From the NCBI GenBank assembly GCA_032719365.1, contig CM064866.1, forward strand, positions 76,364,916-76,428,915: DNA of 64,000 nucleotides, read 5' to 3'. Source of the stretch: Prinsepia uniflora. Lineage: Eukaryota; Streptophyta; Magnoliopsida; Rosales; Rosaceae. The position numbers were made by a program, and so were the translations under genes. Below, in pieces: positions 20,870-32,928 of the stretch. Each line of letters begins with the position of its first letter. The first letter of the stretch is position 1. The notes under the pieces were generated by a model. That model was given only the letters and a program-made list of their open reading frames with translations. It ran no database searches and was not told the origin of the DNA.

Positions 20870-21284
20870 TTTACACGATAAGACCTCGTTAAAATCTTGT
20901 CAAAAAAAATCTATTGGGACAAAATCCTTGTTGATATTATATTGGACCAGACTCTATGGATCTAATAACTCAAGCCTAATACACACTTATGAACTTAAGG
21001 GGCCCAAACTCACACTAGCAACCAAACCCTAGTATGGATATACATCAGTTGTCATGTGGACAAATTCCCTCCATCTATCAAGAAGCCACGTGTCAGTCTT
21101 ACAACATATGCACATTCGTTCACATCGAAATAACTCATTTGTTATCTTTCTCACATCCATACAAAAGGGGTTGATTTCCCAACAAAGGTAACTATATATT
21201 ACTATTTACATCTACTTGCGAATTACTATTCAACATTTACTCCTTATACATACCGACCTACACTAACTTAGACGTCAGAGTATT
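20870..21284. other. Probable decayed LTR, left piece of the host of the solo LTR
   Basis: The text GACCTCGTTAAAATCTTGTC..GGGACAAAATCC resembles a motif common in plant LTRs. This stretch and 27117-27250 flank the solo LTR and its duplication GTATT, so they were one continuous sequence before insertion. The family is not identified. Confidence 0.4.
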
Positions 21285-23442
21285 TGTGACGCCCCGGAAA
21301 TTCGAAACATGAAAATTTGGAAAAATTTGAAGAAAATGACGATTTTGCCCCCGGAATTGGGCGAAAAGTTGACTTTTGATTTGAGCGGTTAAACGGACTT
21401 TGACCGATGACCGTGACGTAGTTTGGGACGTCACGAGTTCATAGACAGGTGGCACGCCCAATTCCGACATTCGAGGAGAAAGTTATGACTTGCGAAAGTT
21501 GGTAAAAGGGGCCGAAAGTTGACTTTTTGATCGGGACATTGTTTGGACTTTCCGGGAGTACCGTTGAATAGGTCTCGAGACGCTGAATCCGTAGACAGGC
21601 GGCATGCGTCAATCGAAGTCCGAACGAAAACGTTATGGGTCTAGAACGATTAGGGGTATTTTGGTAAATTGTGATTGTAAGGGTAAAATGGTAATTGTAG
21701 TAGGGACTAAATTAAACGGTGCTGTTAAGGGATATTCAATGATTTCTATGGCTGATTCAGCCTAAGTGGATGAGGTTTAATTCTTTTGTGACATCTGTCA
21801 CTTACATTAGGTGGATTAGTGGCACTTAGTGCCTTTGTCATTAATTAACAAATCAAATGAAACAGTTTTGTAAAATTTGTACAAAAACATAGAACAGAGA
21901 ACAAGAACCCGTCCACCTTGTGTAGTCCAATTCGTCTAAATCGATTGATCACAATCCCCTTGATAAACTGAGATTGAACAGAGAGATTTAGGTGAGGGAA
22001 TTGAGTGGAAAATCGAAAAGAAAGGGGGCTGGGAAATCAGAAAATACTCGAAACCTTGAATTGATGATTTCGAATTGAATTTCTTGTTGGAGGCTTAATT
22101 GATGGAAATGAACGTTTGAGTAAGCTTACTGGACCTAAGACTAGTCGACTGGGATCAAATTCGAAGAGAATTGGTCGTGAATTGGTGACGAACAGCCCCT
22201 GCGACTGTGTCGAAATTGGAGCTTGAGTTCGATAACTTGGAGGTAGTAATCCTTGAAATTGATTTCAATTTCGTGTTTAGAATAACTGTTATATGCTTCT
22301 GGTGTAAACAATTGAAGGATACAGGTTGAGTTTGAGTGGAACCCGAGTTAGAACCCGTCGGGTTTCGATGTTGAGTCTTGGGTTTTAAGACATATTTTCG
22401 TTAAATTGAGGTCACAGATCGGTTAGGAATATGGAATAGATGAGAATCAATGAAAGAACTGAAGTAATTGGGTTCAAATTGTTCGATAAAGAACCGGGTT
22501 GCACCGCGGGTTGCAAACCCGAATACCAGTAAAACGGGCAAGGAAGGGGACTGTTCATGTCACTGTAGCACGGCGCGTGGACTCACGCGCAGCCGCTTGC
22601 GGCGGCGCGTGAGGGCGCGTGGTGGGTTTTCTGGGGAAAGTTCCAACAGGTGTTTTACTCCCTGTAATGTAACGGACATTTTAAAATTGGTTTCGCGTCG
22701 ATCGGACATCGGCTCGATAATGTTTCGAGGGTCCGATGGTTTAAATTATATTTTAAAATAATATTTAAATCCCGGAAAATTAGGGGAAATTAATATGATG
22801 TAAATTGACTTGTTTATAACCTTGAATAATGATTGTGAACAGGATTCGGGATTCCTGGCACGTATCGAAAATTACGGAAACGAGTGCAGCGCGGGAAACG
22901 AGCAATCAGACGGTGTGTGAGTGGACGTTTGTTTTATAAATTGATATGCATGCATAGTTAAATGTTTTACATGGTTGATTGCATGATTTGGTTTGCAATG
23001 ATTCATGATTTGTTTGGATGATTATTTATTATTTAATGATTATTTTAATCAGTAATTCGGGCACGTTTTTCGAGGAAATGTGCAAATGATATTTTGGACT
23101 AGGCCCGGAGTCAAAATGATTTCAAAATGGATATTTTAATGAATTAATGAGTTAAGAATGATTTCTGGATTATTATGATGTTTTCTATATGATTTTACGG
23201 ATTTACGTGTAAAGGATATTTGGGCTTGAGTCCCGGTTGGTAATGATTTGACTTGGATTGAGTCATGGATTTGATTGACATGTTTTGGGATATGATCCCG
23301 GATGGTTTTCCTTGTGATTGTGACTGTAAATGCCCAGACGGTCGGAGCTAGGAGATTACCTAGTCGGCCGGAGCTTGGGGATATGATGGTATGATTGTGA
23401 GTTGTATGGTAAGCCAACTTCTCGGATGCGACTGAGCCTGGA

Positions 23443-26400
23443 TGTAACGCCCCGGACGTTCTGGAAATGTAATATTATAAATATTGAATAAAATGACGTT
23501 TTTACCCCTGTGTTTGTGTGGTCGATTTGTTGACCTTTTGATTTGGAGGTCGAACGGGCGTTGAGTGATGATCGTGACGTAGTTCGGGATGTCACGAGTT
23601 CATAGACAGGTGGCACGTCCGATTCGGACGCTCGGAGTGAAAGTTATGATGTTCGGAAGTTCAGGGGCATTACCGTAATTTGGGCGTTATAAGGGGAAAA
23701 AAAGTTGAATTTTTGGTTGACAATTGATATTCATTTGACTCGAAGACCGTTATGTTCGTCTCGACGCTCCGAGTACAACGACAGGCGGCACGCTTGAAAC
23801 GGACGTCGGATGACCGAGTTATGGGTCACGGATGCTGGAGGGCAATTTGGTAATTATTGCACAGAGGGGCATTTTGGTCATTTTCACGGCGGTTACTGTA
23901 GCACCACCGTGAAAAACAGAGCACACGGCCGTGCCGTGGTGTTTTGTGCGTTCAAATTGTTTATGGCCTTAGTGGATTGATCAGATGCTTTGTTTATGTG
24001 AATTGAGGTAGTGGGAGCATGACTGAGTGGCGTGAGCAGGTTGCAGGCACGGGATTGAGTTTAATATGGCCATGGTTTCTGTGTTTGTGGGAAGCAAGTT
24101 TCAGAGAACCTCAATTGGTCTCCCACGGGTGCTGGCCGTTTGAATCGATTGACAGAGTAAGAGAGTGAGGAGGGGACTCGGTTGGGTCATTTGGGCATCA
24201 TTGTGAGGGCTGAGGTTGAGAGAGACGGTGAGAAAACAGTTTCGGGTTTTCGGGGGGAAACTCAGAGTTCAATTCCTACGGGCTTTGAGGTGAAACTAAA
24301 CACATAGGGAGTCTTCTGGGAGTGACAGAATCACGACGGTGCTGGAGTTGTTGAGTTTGGAGCCCGTTTTGCCCAGGAACCCAAGTCCCAGTTTGAAGGA
24401 AAAACCAGTGGAGGGAAAAATGGAAGATCAAATTGTGGGGACTTGCGAGCTAAACTAGGGGCCATTCTAGTCTTCTGGGAGCAAGAGGAAACCAACCACG
24501 TCGATTTCGAGGGACGACACGCACGAATTGGCCAAGAACGGAGTTCCCTGGTTCTGAGTATTTTCGAGCTTGAGGTCGACGACTTCCAGGTAACGGTGAG
24601 CCCAATTGATTATACCAGTGTGTTCGTATAAGTTTCCTTAAGCTACTGGTGAAATTAATTTGAGTATGGAGTCAGTTTGGGTAAGTTTCAGAGGTCGACT
24701 TGTTCGACTGTGTGAGCTTGAGATGGGTCGATTTAGTATAAGTCGAGGTTAACCGATGATGCAGACCTAAAATAAATGGGTTAGAGAAGATAATAGGATT
24801 GAAAACGGGAAGAATTGATTGAGAATTGAGGGCTAACTGATCGGGTTGAGTCGCGGGTATCAGACCCGTTTAGCAGGCTGTTCGGGTAAGGGAGAAGACA
24901 CTGTAGCTTGGCGCGTGGCCTTCACGCGCAGCCACTTTGGGTGGCGCGTGACGGCGCGTGTGATGTCAACTCCGATCACGGTCAACATGAGAAATAATCC
25001 TTTCTGTCTAATTAACAATTTCCCTTTTGGATTCGAGTTGTTCGGGAGTCGTTCGGGATAAGCTCGGGAGCCCGGAAGTTTAGGTCCTTAAGGTTTATTT
25101 TTCCGAAAAATCCGGGAAATTAGGGAAAAATCTTACGAGCTATTTGGGGATGTTTGTAACCCTTCTTGTACGTTTTCACAGGCCCGGACACTTCCGAAGC
25201 TACGGAGGAGCGCGCGGGACGCGATTGACGCGTCCTAAGACTGTGAGTGGACTTTTTTTGATTTCCTAAATTGGGCATGCATGACTATTTTGCTTGTTTA
25301 TCTCATGGTTTTACATATGATTTTATGATGGTGATATGTTATATCGGTTTTACGTGTTTTCACGTTTTTCGAGATATTTACCGTATTTCACGCATTTAGA
25401 GGTTACGATTTTCGCTTATGCATGCGTGATGATTTTGATAAAGTACCTGGATATGAATATGCATGTTTCGGATTTATGATGTTTGATCACATTGTGAAGT
25501 AATTTCTGGAAATTGCATGTGTTGGAATTTGCATGTGAATTCGGACATGAGTCCTGTTACGATGAGAAATGTTTTTGGAATAATGTTGGAAAGAGATTTG
25601 TGATGAATCCTGATTTATTATGTTTAAAAACGGTTTTGGGTTTAAAGACCCGGTTAATGGTTGGATCTGGTTTTGGGTTTAAAGACCCGGTTATTTAATG
25701 ACGGGGGCGGGCCCGAAAATTGGGTTTAAAGACCCGAATTGAGTTTAAAGACTCGTGAGTTTAAAGACTCGATTATTATGATACCCCCCGAGGCCTATTA
25801 ATCATGTTTTGAGTTTAAAGACTCGTTGATATCCCGGGAAGGCCTAATGTTGAGTTTAAAGACTCGGATGGATCCAACGGCATAATTGTGGTTAATGACT
25901 CACGTTTTACTTGATTTGTGCAATTAACGTTCAAAATGACGGTTTCTGAAACCTGGAATTATTAAATGGTTTTTACATGAATTATGGTGATCCTTTGTAA
26001 CGTTTTCCATGTGTTTCGGAAAAAGAGTTTTCAAAAGTTTAATATGCAAAATTTGAATATTTGGTTATGCATGCGTGTTACAAAACTGGAGGGCGAACCC
26101 GATTTCGGAAAAACTGTTTTCCCTATAAAGCTTATGTTTCGGTCCACTCACACTTTGTTGTTTTAAATTCCCTCCAGGTCGTGGAACAAGCGTGGGGGCA
26201 AGCGCCGAGGCAGAGGCGGAGGCATAAAGTTTTCCGTTGCGGAGTAGTAGTTCACAGAGTAGGACTTGTTTCTTTAACTTGTTTTGTAATATTGCTCTGT
26301 GAAACTGTGGACTTGACGTCCAGTCGGATGTATTTGTTTAATCTCCCTGGTCTGACAATGGGTGTGTTGTAATTTTAATTAGTTTTCCGGTCTTATGGAT

Positions 26401-26466
26401 TCGATTGTCAGACGGGAGCAGGATGCTTCCCGATTATCGAGGCGATAATCGGGGTGGGTCCTGTCA
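23443..26466 (+). mobile_element. Solo LTR (inner), nested
   Basis: The 3024-bp LTR starts TGTAACGCCCCGG and ends GGGTCCTGTCA, flanked by CTGGA (23438-23442 and 26467-26471). It shows the U3 module near 23576, the GCGCGTG hairpin near 24911, the CTGTGAGTGGAC arm (25241-25252), a TTTAAAG micro-palindrome array (25628-25870), the GTCCACTCACAC arm (26142-26153) and the 10-bp terminal hairpin (26350-26413). It has no internal region. It must be younger than the outer solo LTR it splits. Confidence 0.92.
25628..25870 (+). repeat. TTTAAAG micro-palindrome array
   Basis: Seven units have the form GGGTTTAAAGACCC (three) or GAGTTTAAAGACTC (four). The two arms always match; mixed forms do not occur here. 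A related array lies at 12685-12915. Confidence 0.75.
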
Positions 26467-27116
26467 CTGGATGTACCACTCGGATGTGTCTGAGCCTGGA
26501 GATGTGTTCGCCCAGATGTGACTGAGCCTGAGGGTTGAGCCCAGATGGGTCTGATCCCGAGAGTGTGGCTGGATGTTGGCCTACGCGTAGTGCAGATGTG
26601 ACAGTGTGATGGTTTGTGCACTTGTGAATAGTGTGGATTGATTGATTGATTGATTGAGTAATTGATTATGACCTTGTGCATAGTACTGTTTGATGTTGCG
26701 TACTGGTATTGAGTACGAGTTTTGGTCCGTGTGGCCAGGTTACTATGTTCGTATGTTTTAGCCTGAGAGCCGGAAGTTTGACTTATTATATGGTTTGGCT
26801 AAAAGCCAGTATTTGTGTTTCATCTGTTTTCCTATGCATGCATGATTTGTAAAACTGGAGGGTAAAAGATGTCTTTTCAAATGTGTTTTAACGAATATAT
26901 TTTTGTCCACTCACACCTTTGTTTTTTATGACCCTCCAGGCCGTGGCACAACGTTCGGGGCTGATCTCGAGGCGGAGGCATGAGCAGAAATCAGTGCAGT
27001 TATCCCTGGTCTGACAGGTGTTGAAGGGTACTTTCGGGATTTCAGTTGACTTGTCAGACGGGAGCAGGACCGGACACGGTTATTGAGGTCTAGTTGGGAC
27101 GGGTCCTGTCAGTATT

Positions 27117-27599
27117 CTTAGGCCGACACCACACCGGTGCTTATCTCTGACCAACAGCCAGTTACCCTCTTTTGTCAGGTTAGTCCAAGGACATATGGCT
27201 GAGCAGGATTTTATCTCTAAGTTGGCACAGTTTGTGCATCAACAACCCCTAACAAAGAAAAAAAAATACTTAATGTCTCAAACATTACATTTAGTTCAAA
27301 ACAAAAAAAACAAATTCTATATTTCTAACTTGTACATAGATGAAAATGTCCATATTCAAGGCTATTAGACTACAATTTTCATATTCAATACTAATATTTA
27401 GTCTTCAAATAAGAGCTGTACTATTTAAAGAACTTGAACCAATATCCAACTTATACACTCTTATATTGTTTATTTATCCGCATAATTTATTTATTTACTT
27501 ATATATATATATATTTAAAAAATTGGATTTATTTTGGGCTCAGGTTTTGTGCCCCTTGGGCTCCTCTTGGCCGGTCCTGACTAAACAACCTTCAATTTA
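27117..27599. other. Right piece of the decayed host repeat, then AT-rich DNA
   Basis: GGCCGACACCACACCGGTGC at 27122 and the following approximately 110 bp read like the end of a plant retrotransposon LTR or leader, continuing the sequence broken by the outer solo LTR. From about 27260 to 27599 the DNA is AT-rich with poly-A tracts and no supported gene. Confidence 0.4.
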
Positions 27600-27746
27600 G
27601 TTGATTTTTTTATGAGAATAGTATTAACATGATAATTTAGAGAATAAACTGTTCCGATTATGATATATATATATATATGTACAAAAAAAATTGATAAATC
27701 AAAATGATGGTACGAGTAGATACAACTAGAGTGGAATACAAGTATT
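27600..27746. mobile_element. MITE family A, right-arm fragment
   Basis: It contains the right-arm words AACATGATAATTTAGAGAATAAAC and TTGATAAATCAAAATG and ends in CAAGTATT. The left arm is absent. Confidence 0.45.
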
Positions 27747-29375
27747 ATATATATATATGTACACTAGTAATCTAAATACTCTATACAAATTTATACATAT
27801 TATATATGAGTAATCCAAATTCCGAGAAAACTCTTATATAAATTTTAATAAATACCGAATTAATTCTGGTGATCCACATTAATGGAGTGGTTGTGGATGA
27901 TATTATTATGATTTTATTAATTTTACTTGGTTTTTACTTGTTGGGTTATCGTTTTCCGGCGGGATAGGGTGGTTGTGATTACTCCCGGCTTTCTGGATTC
28001 ATATTAGGGAGGGCTTAATTATTAGCTGTCATCCGCATAAGATATGGTACCATTCGTGCCACGTACCCTCCCCTACGAGTTGCGGGCTGACCGATATATT
28101 GTCGTTACTTCGCGGCGTCGTTTCTCTTATATCCATCATCCCCTGCATGGCTCAAGCGAAATCAATTTGATCACGAGCCATATATATATATGTGGCTCGA
28201 CTGGGCTACCGAGCAACCCAGAAATGGTGGTCGGTTAATAACATAATATAATTTAGAGCCGAGTCTATTAGTCCATCTCAATTAATTAACAATAGAATTA
28301 ATATTTAAATAAATAAATGAATTTTGTGATATGCGTAGTTTCGTGTGAGTATAGTAGACTCGCATATATATGGGAAAACGTTTTCAACATTTTTTGAGAA
28401 TTTGAGGGGGAGCTCTCTGTAAATATAACTGTACGGATTTCATTTTTACTTCCCTACAAACGCTACGTGGTCAAACAATGGGGAGAACCGTATGAATAAT
28501 AAATACAAGGTGGCAATAATGGAGTTCGGTACGCCTTGCCGAATTATGCAAAAGCATTTATTATATATGGATATTCAAAGCTTAGGTTGTAAATGATTTT
28601 GAAAAAAAGGGTATCACTCACATGTTAATTAGATTAGTTTTGATATATAAGTTTCATATATTTGGTAATTAATTGGCTGGAAAACGAGGGGAGATTTGAG
28701 TTGAATTGTAAAATGGGCAGTCATAGTGAGCGGAAATTCTACAACATCTCATTACATTAAGTGCGGTGTGTGATGCAGACTATTAGATCAAAATCTAACG
28801 GCTAGAAAATAAAGGGATATTTTTTTATTATATCTTATTGAAAAAATACGATGTATTTAGTACGGTGAAGTGCTGTAGTCATCCCCATAATTAGGTATTA
28901 GAACTTGTCATCAACAGTGGCGACGAAGGCAAATAGGGATTATGATCGAGCTCGATTCGAAGTCACTCATGCGATTCTTTTTTTCGTTATAAACCAAATA
29001 AAAATACTAGTAAACAATAGTTAATTTTGATAATTGATTTTCAATGACTTTGATTTGATTCTAATTTACTATATACGCACAGTAGTTAAAAACAAAAACA
29101 AAAAAGGTTTGACTCTATGATTGCCAAACCATGTTCTACTCTCCTTTAACTTAAACCCCTACTTGTCACTAACTTGCTGTCAAACAAATTGCCCAACATC
29201 TCAACTTCATTGTTCACCAATCATCTTTCCTTCCTGCTTATACATTGATCGATATTTTTTATTAGACTACAAATAGTAATTAACCCCACCAAATATTAAC
29301 CCTAATTAAACAAAATTAACCACAGTATTGTATAATCTTTATTCAATTTTTTTTTATATATATTGATATATAACG
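27747..29375. other. Intergenic DNA, no gene seen
   Basis: Mostly AT-rich. A short GC-rich patch (about 27950-28230) has no convincing codon pattern and I do not recognise it. Confidence 0.5.
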
Positions 29376-29758
29376 AAAATACTTACCTTCCACCTTAGTG
29401 GTACCTATTCATGCCATCAGTTCGATTAATCGAATAATTTTTGTACATATATTATAATCAAAACCGTTAATTCTCTAAATCATCATGTTAAGATCATCTA
29501 AGTAAAAAATTAACAAAAATATATAAAAGTCGTTTATTTATTCATATGTATTAAATAGATTAACATTTTTAATAAGAATTAAGAAACTCATACGAACTAT
29601 CTATTTATTTGATATATATAAATGACTAAATGATCTTCAATCTTATTGATTTTTTACGAAAATTAATGACCTTTACACAATAATTTAGAAAATAAATAAT
29701 TTCAATTATAATATATATATATAAATAATTCGATAAATAAAAATAATAAGTAGTGTCC
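29376..29758. mobile_element. Palindromic MITE, family A copy 2
   Basis: About 383 bp with both arms present: the left arm has TAATTTTTGTACATATATTATAATC and ATTCTCTAAATCATCATG, and the right arm has the reverse-complement counterparts ending AGTAGTGTCC. It is more diverged than copy 1. Confidence 0.6.
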
Positions 29759-31882
29759 ATTAAAACAAAACTGAACCCAGAGGATTTTTCTGAGTAGATA
29801 ATCGATGATCATGGCTGGCAGTTGGTACCCTATCTTTCATCAAATGCAAGAAGAACATGATTTGCATTATTTTTACAAAGGGATTTCATAAGTTGACCAA
29901 TCACAGGCCATTATCTAAGGTCCCACACTGCAAAGAACAATAAATAAAAAATCAATTTTCTCATCAAAATAATGTATTTTATTACAAATTTGTAGCATAG
30001 AATAAATATATGGCTCGGCCGATCCAGAAAAAATAATATAAAATTGCATTGCGTTGCATGCATGAGGATGAGGACGTACGAACTTGTTTTGGTTTAACAA
30101 AATTGGTGGATTAATGAATGAATGAATGAATTGATTTGTTTGGTTACGTAGGATGAAGCTTTGCGTGCTGCGTGTCAGAACGCAAGACGTCGGTTCCTAA
30201 AGAGAGTTGTAGAGCATGGAAAAAGCAAGCACTGGCCCCCTAATTAAAATTAATTAAAAATGAGCGGACCATCACGAGGCTGCCACTTAAGGAAATCCGA
30301 CGTCTGTAATTTACTTACCAAGTGTCTCTTTTTCTCCCCCGCATAATGACGTACGAAAGTCAATATATGCTGTTTTATTTTAAGTCATGATTATTAGCTT
30401 AATTAATTTTTTTTGGAGATTATTAGCTTAATTAGGGAATTAATGAATGAGCTAGCTAGTTTAATTTAATTAATTTGTTTTTTTCCTGTCAAATTTCCAT
30501 TATAGGTCATCTGGTGATCTGGACTATTTTGGTCATCCAACCAGCAGTAGTTTCTAGTAATACTGCATTAAGTCAACTTAAAGAAAGATTAATTTAGTCA
30601 TCGAGTTTATAAACTTTGCAATTATACAAATGTTTTATTTAGACAGGTGTCCATTACGTACATGCTTTATTGAAAAATATAATCTCTCATGACACTATTT
30701 TAATTTATTAAATTGGCCGCCCATTTATACATATAATGAAAACAGTTAAATTTTTAATCATTATTTTGAAAATAATTTCTGCAAAATTTGCCGAGAATAA
30801 AAGTGATTTAATCATACCTACGAACAATATAAATCAATTGCATTTGTAATAAATTATCGTGACAAATTATCTTTTTTAATTTGTACATATAAAGTAGCTA
30901 AACGATCTCTTAATTAATTAATATATTTGTATAAATAATTTTAAAATAATTATTATTTACAAGTGGACGTAACGTAATTTTTTGGGGCCTTTTTAAATAT
31001 TTTTGTATATCTATAAAATAGATTTTTTTTCTCAATAATTGTTAAACTAAAATTATGTGGCGACAAAAAATCCATTGCAATCTATAAGGTATAATATTAA
31101 TTATGAAAAACCCGAATCATGATATGCATGCACATACGTACACTCTTCATGGCCTTCAAAAACCATGTCTTATTCACATTTGTCTAAACATATTAGTGGT
31201 GTCCGGTCAAATATTAATCTAATCATCTACTAAGATCCTCCTTAATCCTTTGTTTTTTTTAAAAAGGAAAAAGCTATAATCCCGAAGCCAATCCCTCGCC
31301 TTGCTTGCTTGCCCTTCTTACCCCTTACTTTTTTTATTTTCACAAATATTGACCACTACTATTGTAATCAAACTTTCAAGCTCCCTAGATTTACAAAAAT
31401 GCCATGGAGTTCAAATCCCGAAGTTCCAAAAGCACTACTAGTCTTTAAACAATGGAGAATGAAAAAGATTGAACTTACAATAATGAAAGATTGAATTTTG
31501 AAAGACGTGTATGCGTATCAAGTTTGAAATCACAACGAAGAAATATACCATGTAAGAACGGGAATATACCCATTGCTATATTTGGACCGTATTTGTAGGC
31601 TAATGTCTCCATGCTCGGTGTCGCGGAGACAACACCATTCGTTTAACTAATCAAAAATTGTTTGATTATTGTGTGGAAATCTTGATTACCAATCCATCAT
31701 GTTAGCTTAAAATACTAATACGTACATCTTAATCTAATACCAAAACCGATAATCAAAACATACGTGTAATGTAAGGTGCTGACGAGGGGAAAATACAATA
31801 ATCTGGTAGATTATATACAATCCTTGACAGAGTTCTTATAATTTAAGAGCATACCCAGATCCGAGATCCAAAGTGATGCACT
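29759..31882. other. Intergenic DNA with a very diverged MITE-like patch
   Basis: A stretch at about 30690-30915 keeps a few family A words but is too decayed to delimit. An AATG microsatellite lies near 30111-30131. No gene is supported up to the Copia target site GCACT (31878-31882). Confidence 0.45.
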
Positions 31883-32432
31883 TGTTGCGGAAAATAGTAG
31901 AATGGAAATAATAACTCAACCCACAAAAAAAGGATAAATATGCAAGGAAATAAAAGAGTAAAGAATAGAGAACACCGGATATAACGTGGTTCGGCAATAT
32001 GCCTACGTCCACGGGGCAACAACAACAACAAGAACCTTCACTAATGAAATTAGGGGTACAAAGAGATGCACAACTTCAAGAACACTACTTGAAGGAAACT
32101 CTCTCTCTCTCACACTTGTTTTGCTACCAACACTACAACACTCAACACTCTCAACTTAGAGTGGGCACTCTTCACTCTCTACTTGGAGGAAGATGTTTCT
32201 CTTGGATGAGATTGATGGAATGAGCAAATGACCTCTCCTTATATAGGCCAAGGAGGAACCATCTAAATGCTTTCATTAATGCTTCACCCACCCACTTACT
32301 TCATTTTGGATCCCACTTACCTACAACCACCTACTACATTTTGGATCCCACTTACCTACAACCACTTACTTCATTAATGCTTCAAACAACATATTATAGA
32401 TATATTTGAAATTTGGGCCTAGATATTTTACA
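31883..32432 (-). repeat. 3-prime LTR of the Copia element
   Basis: 550 bp, bounded by TG/CA and preceded by GCACT. It contains a TATATAAGG-type promoter word on the minus strand near 32240-32250. It has one more CAA unit and one more CT unit than the other LTR. Confidence 0.93.
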
Positions 32433-32928
32433 ATCTCCCCCTCTAGGCCAACTAGGTCAAAACGACGTGACCTCTACTTGAAGTCCACTCCAGCGGATTT
32501 GCTGCAATACTCCAACTTCTGTTGTGTAACAACTTTTGTCAACATATCTGAAGTGTTCTTGTTGGTGTGAATTTTCCTCAACTGGAAAAGCTTCTTTAAT
32601 ACTGCATCTCGAATCCAATGATAACGGAGATCAATGTGCTTCGTGCGAGGATGGTACACTGAATTTTTACTTAAATGAATAGCACTCTGACTATCACAAT
32701 GCACCATATAACTTTCTTGCTTCACACCCAATTCTTGAATGAACCTCTGCAGCCAAATCATCTCCTTGCCTGCTTCATTTGCAGCAATATACTCAGCTTC
32801 AGTGGTGGATAAGGCAACACATTTTTGTAACTTAGACTGCCATGAAACAGCTCCCCCTGAAAAGGTGAATAAGTATCCAGAAGTGGATTTTCTAGCATCA
32901 AGGTCTCCTGCCAAGTCTGCATCCGTGA

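Larger units (their letters stand above)
21285..27111 (+). mobile_element. Solo LTR (outer), interrupted by a second solo LTR
   Basis: It starts TGTGACGCCCCGG at 21285 and ends GGGTCCTGTCA at 27111, flanked by GTATT (21280-21284 and 27112-27116). Removing the inner insert (23443-26466 plus 5 bp) leaves about 2.8 kb. It carries the U3 dyad near 21415, the GCGCGTG hairpin near 22572, the GTGTGAGTGGAC arm (22915-22926), the exactly complementary GTCCACTCACAC arm (26905-26916) and the terminal hairpin (27009-27059). No internal domain is present, so it arose by LTR-LTR recombination. Confidence 0.9.
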
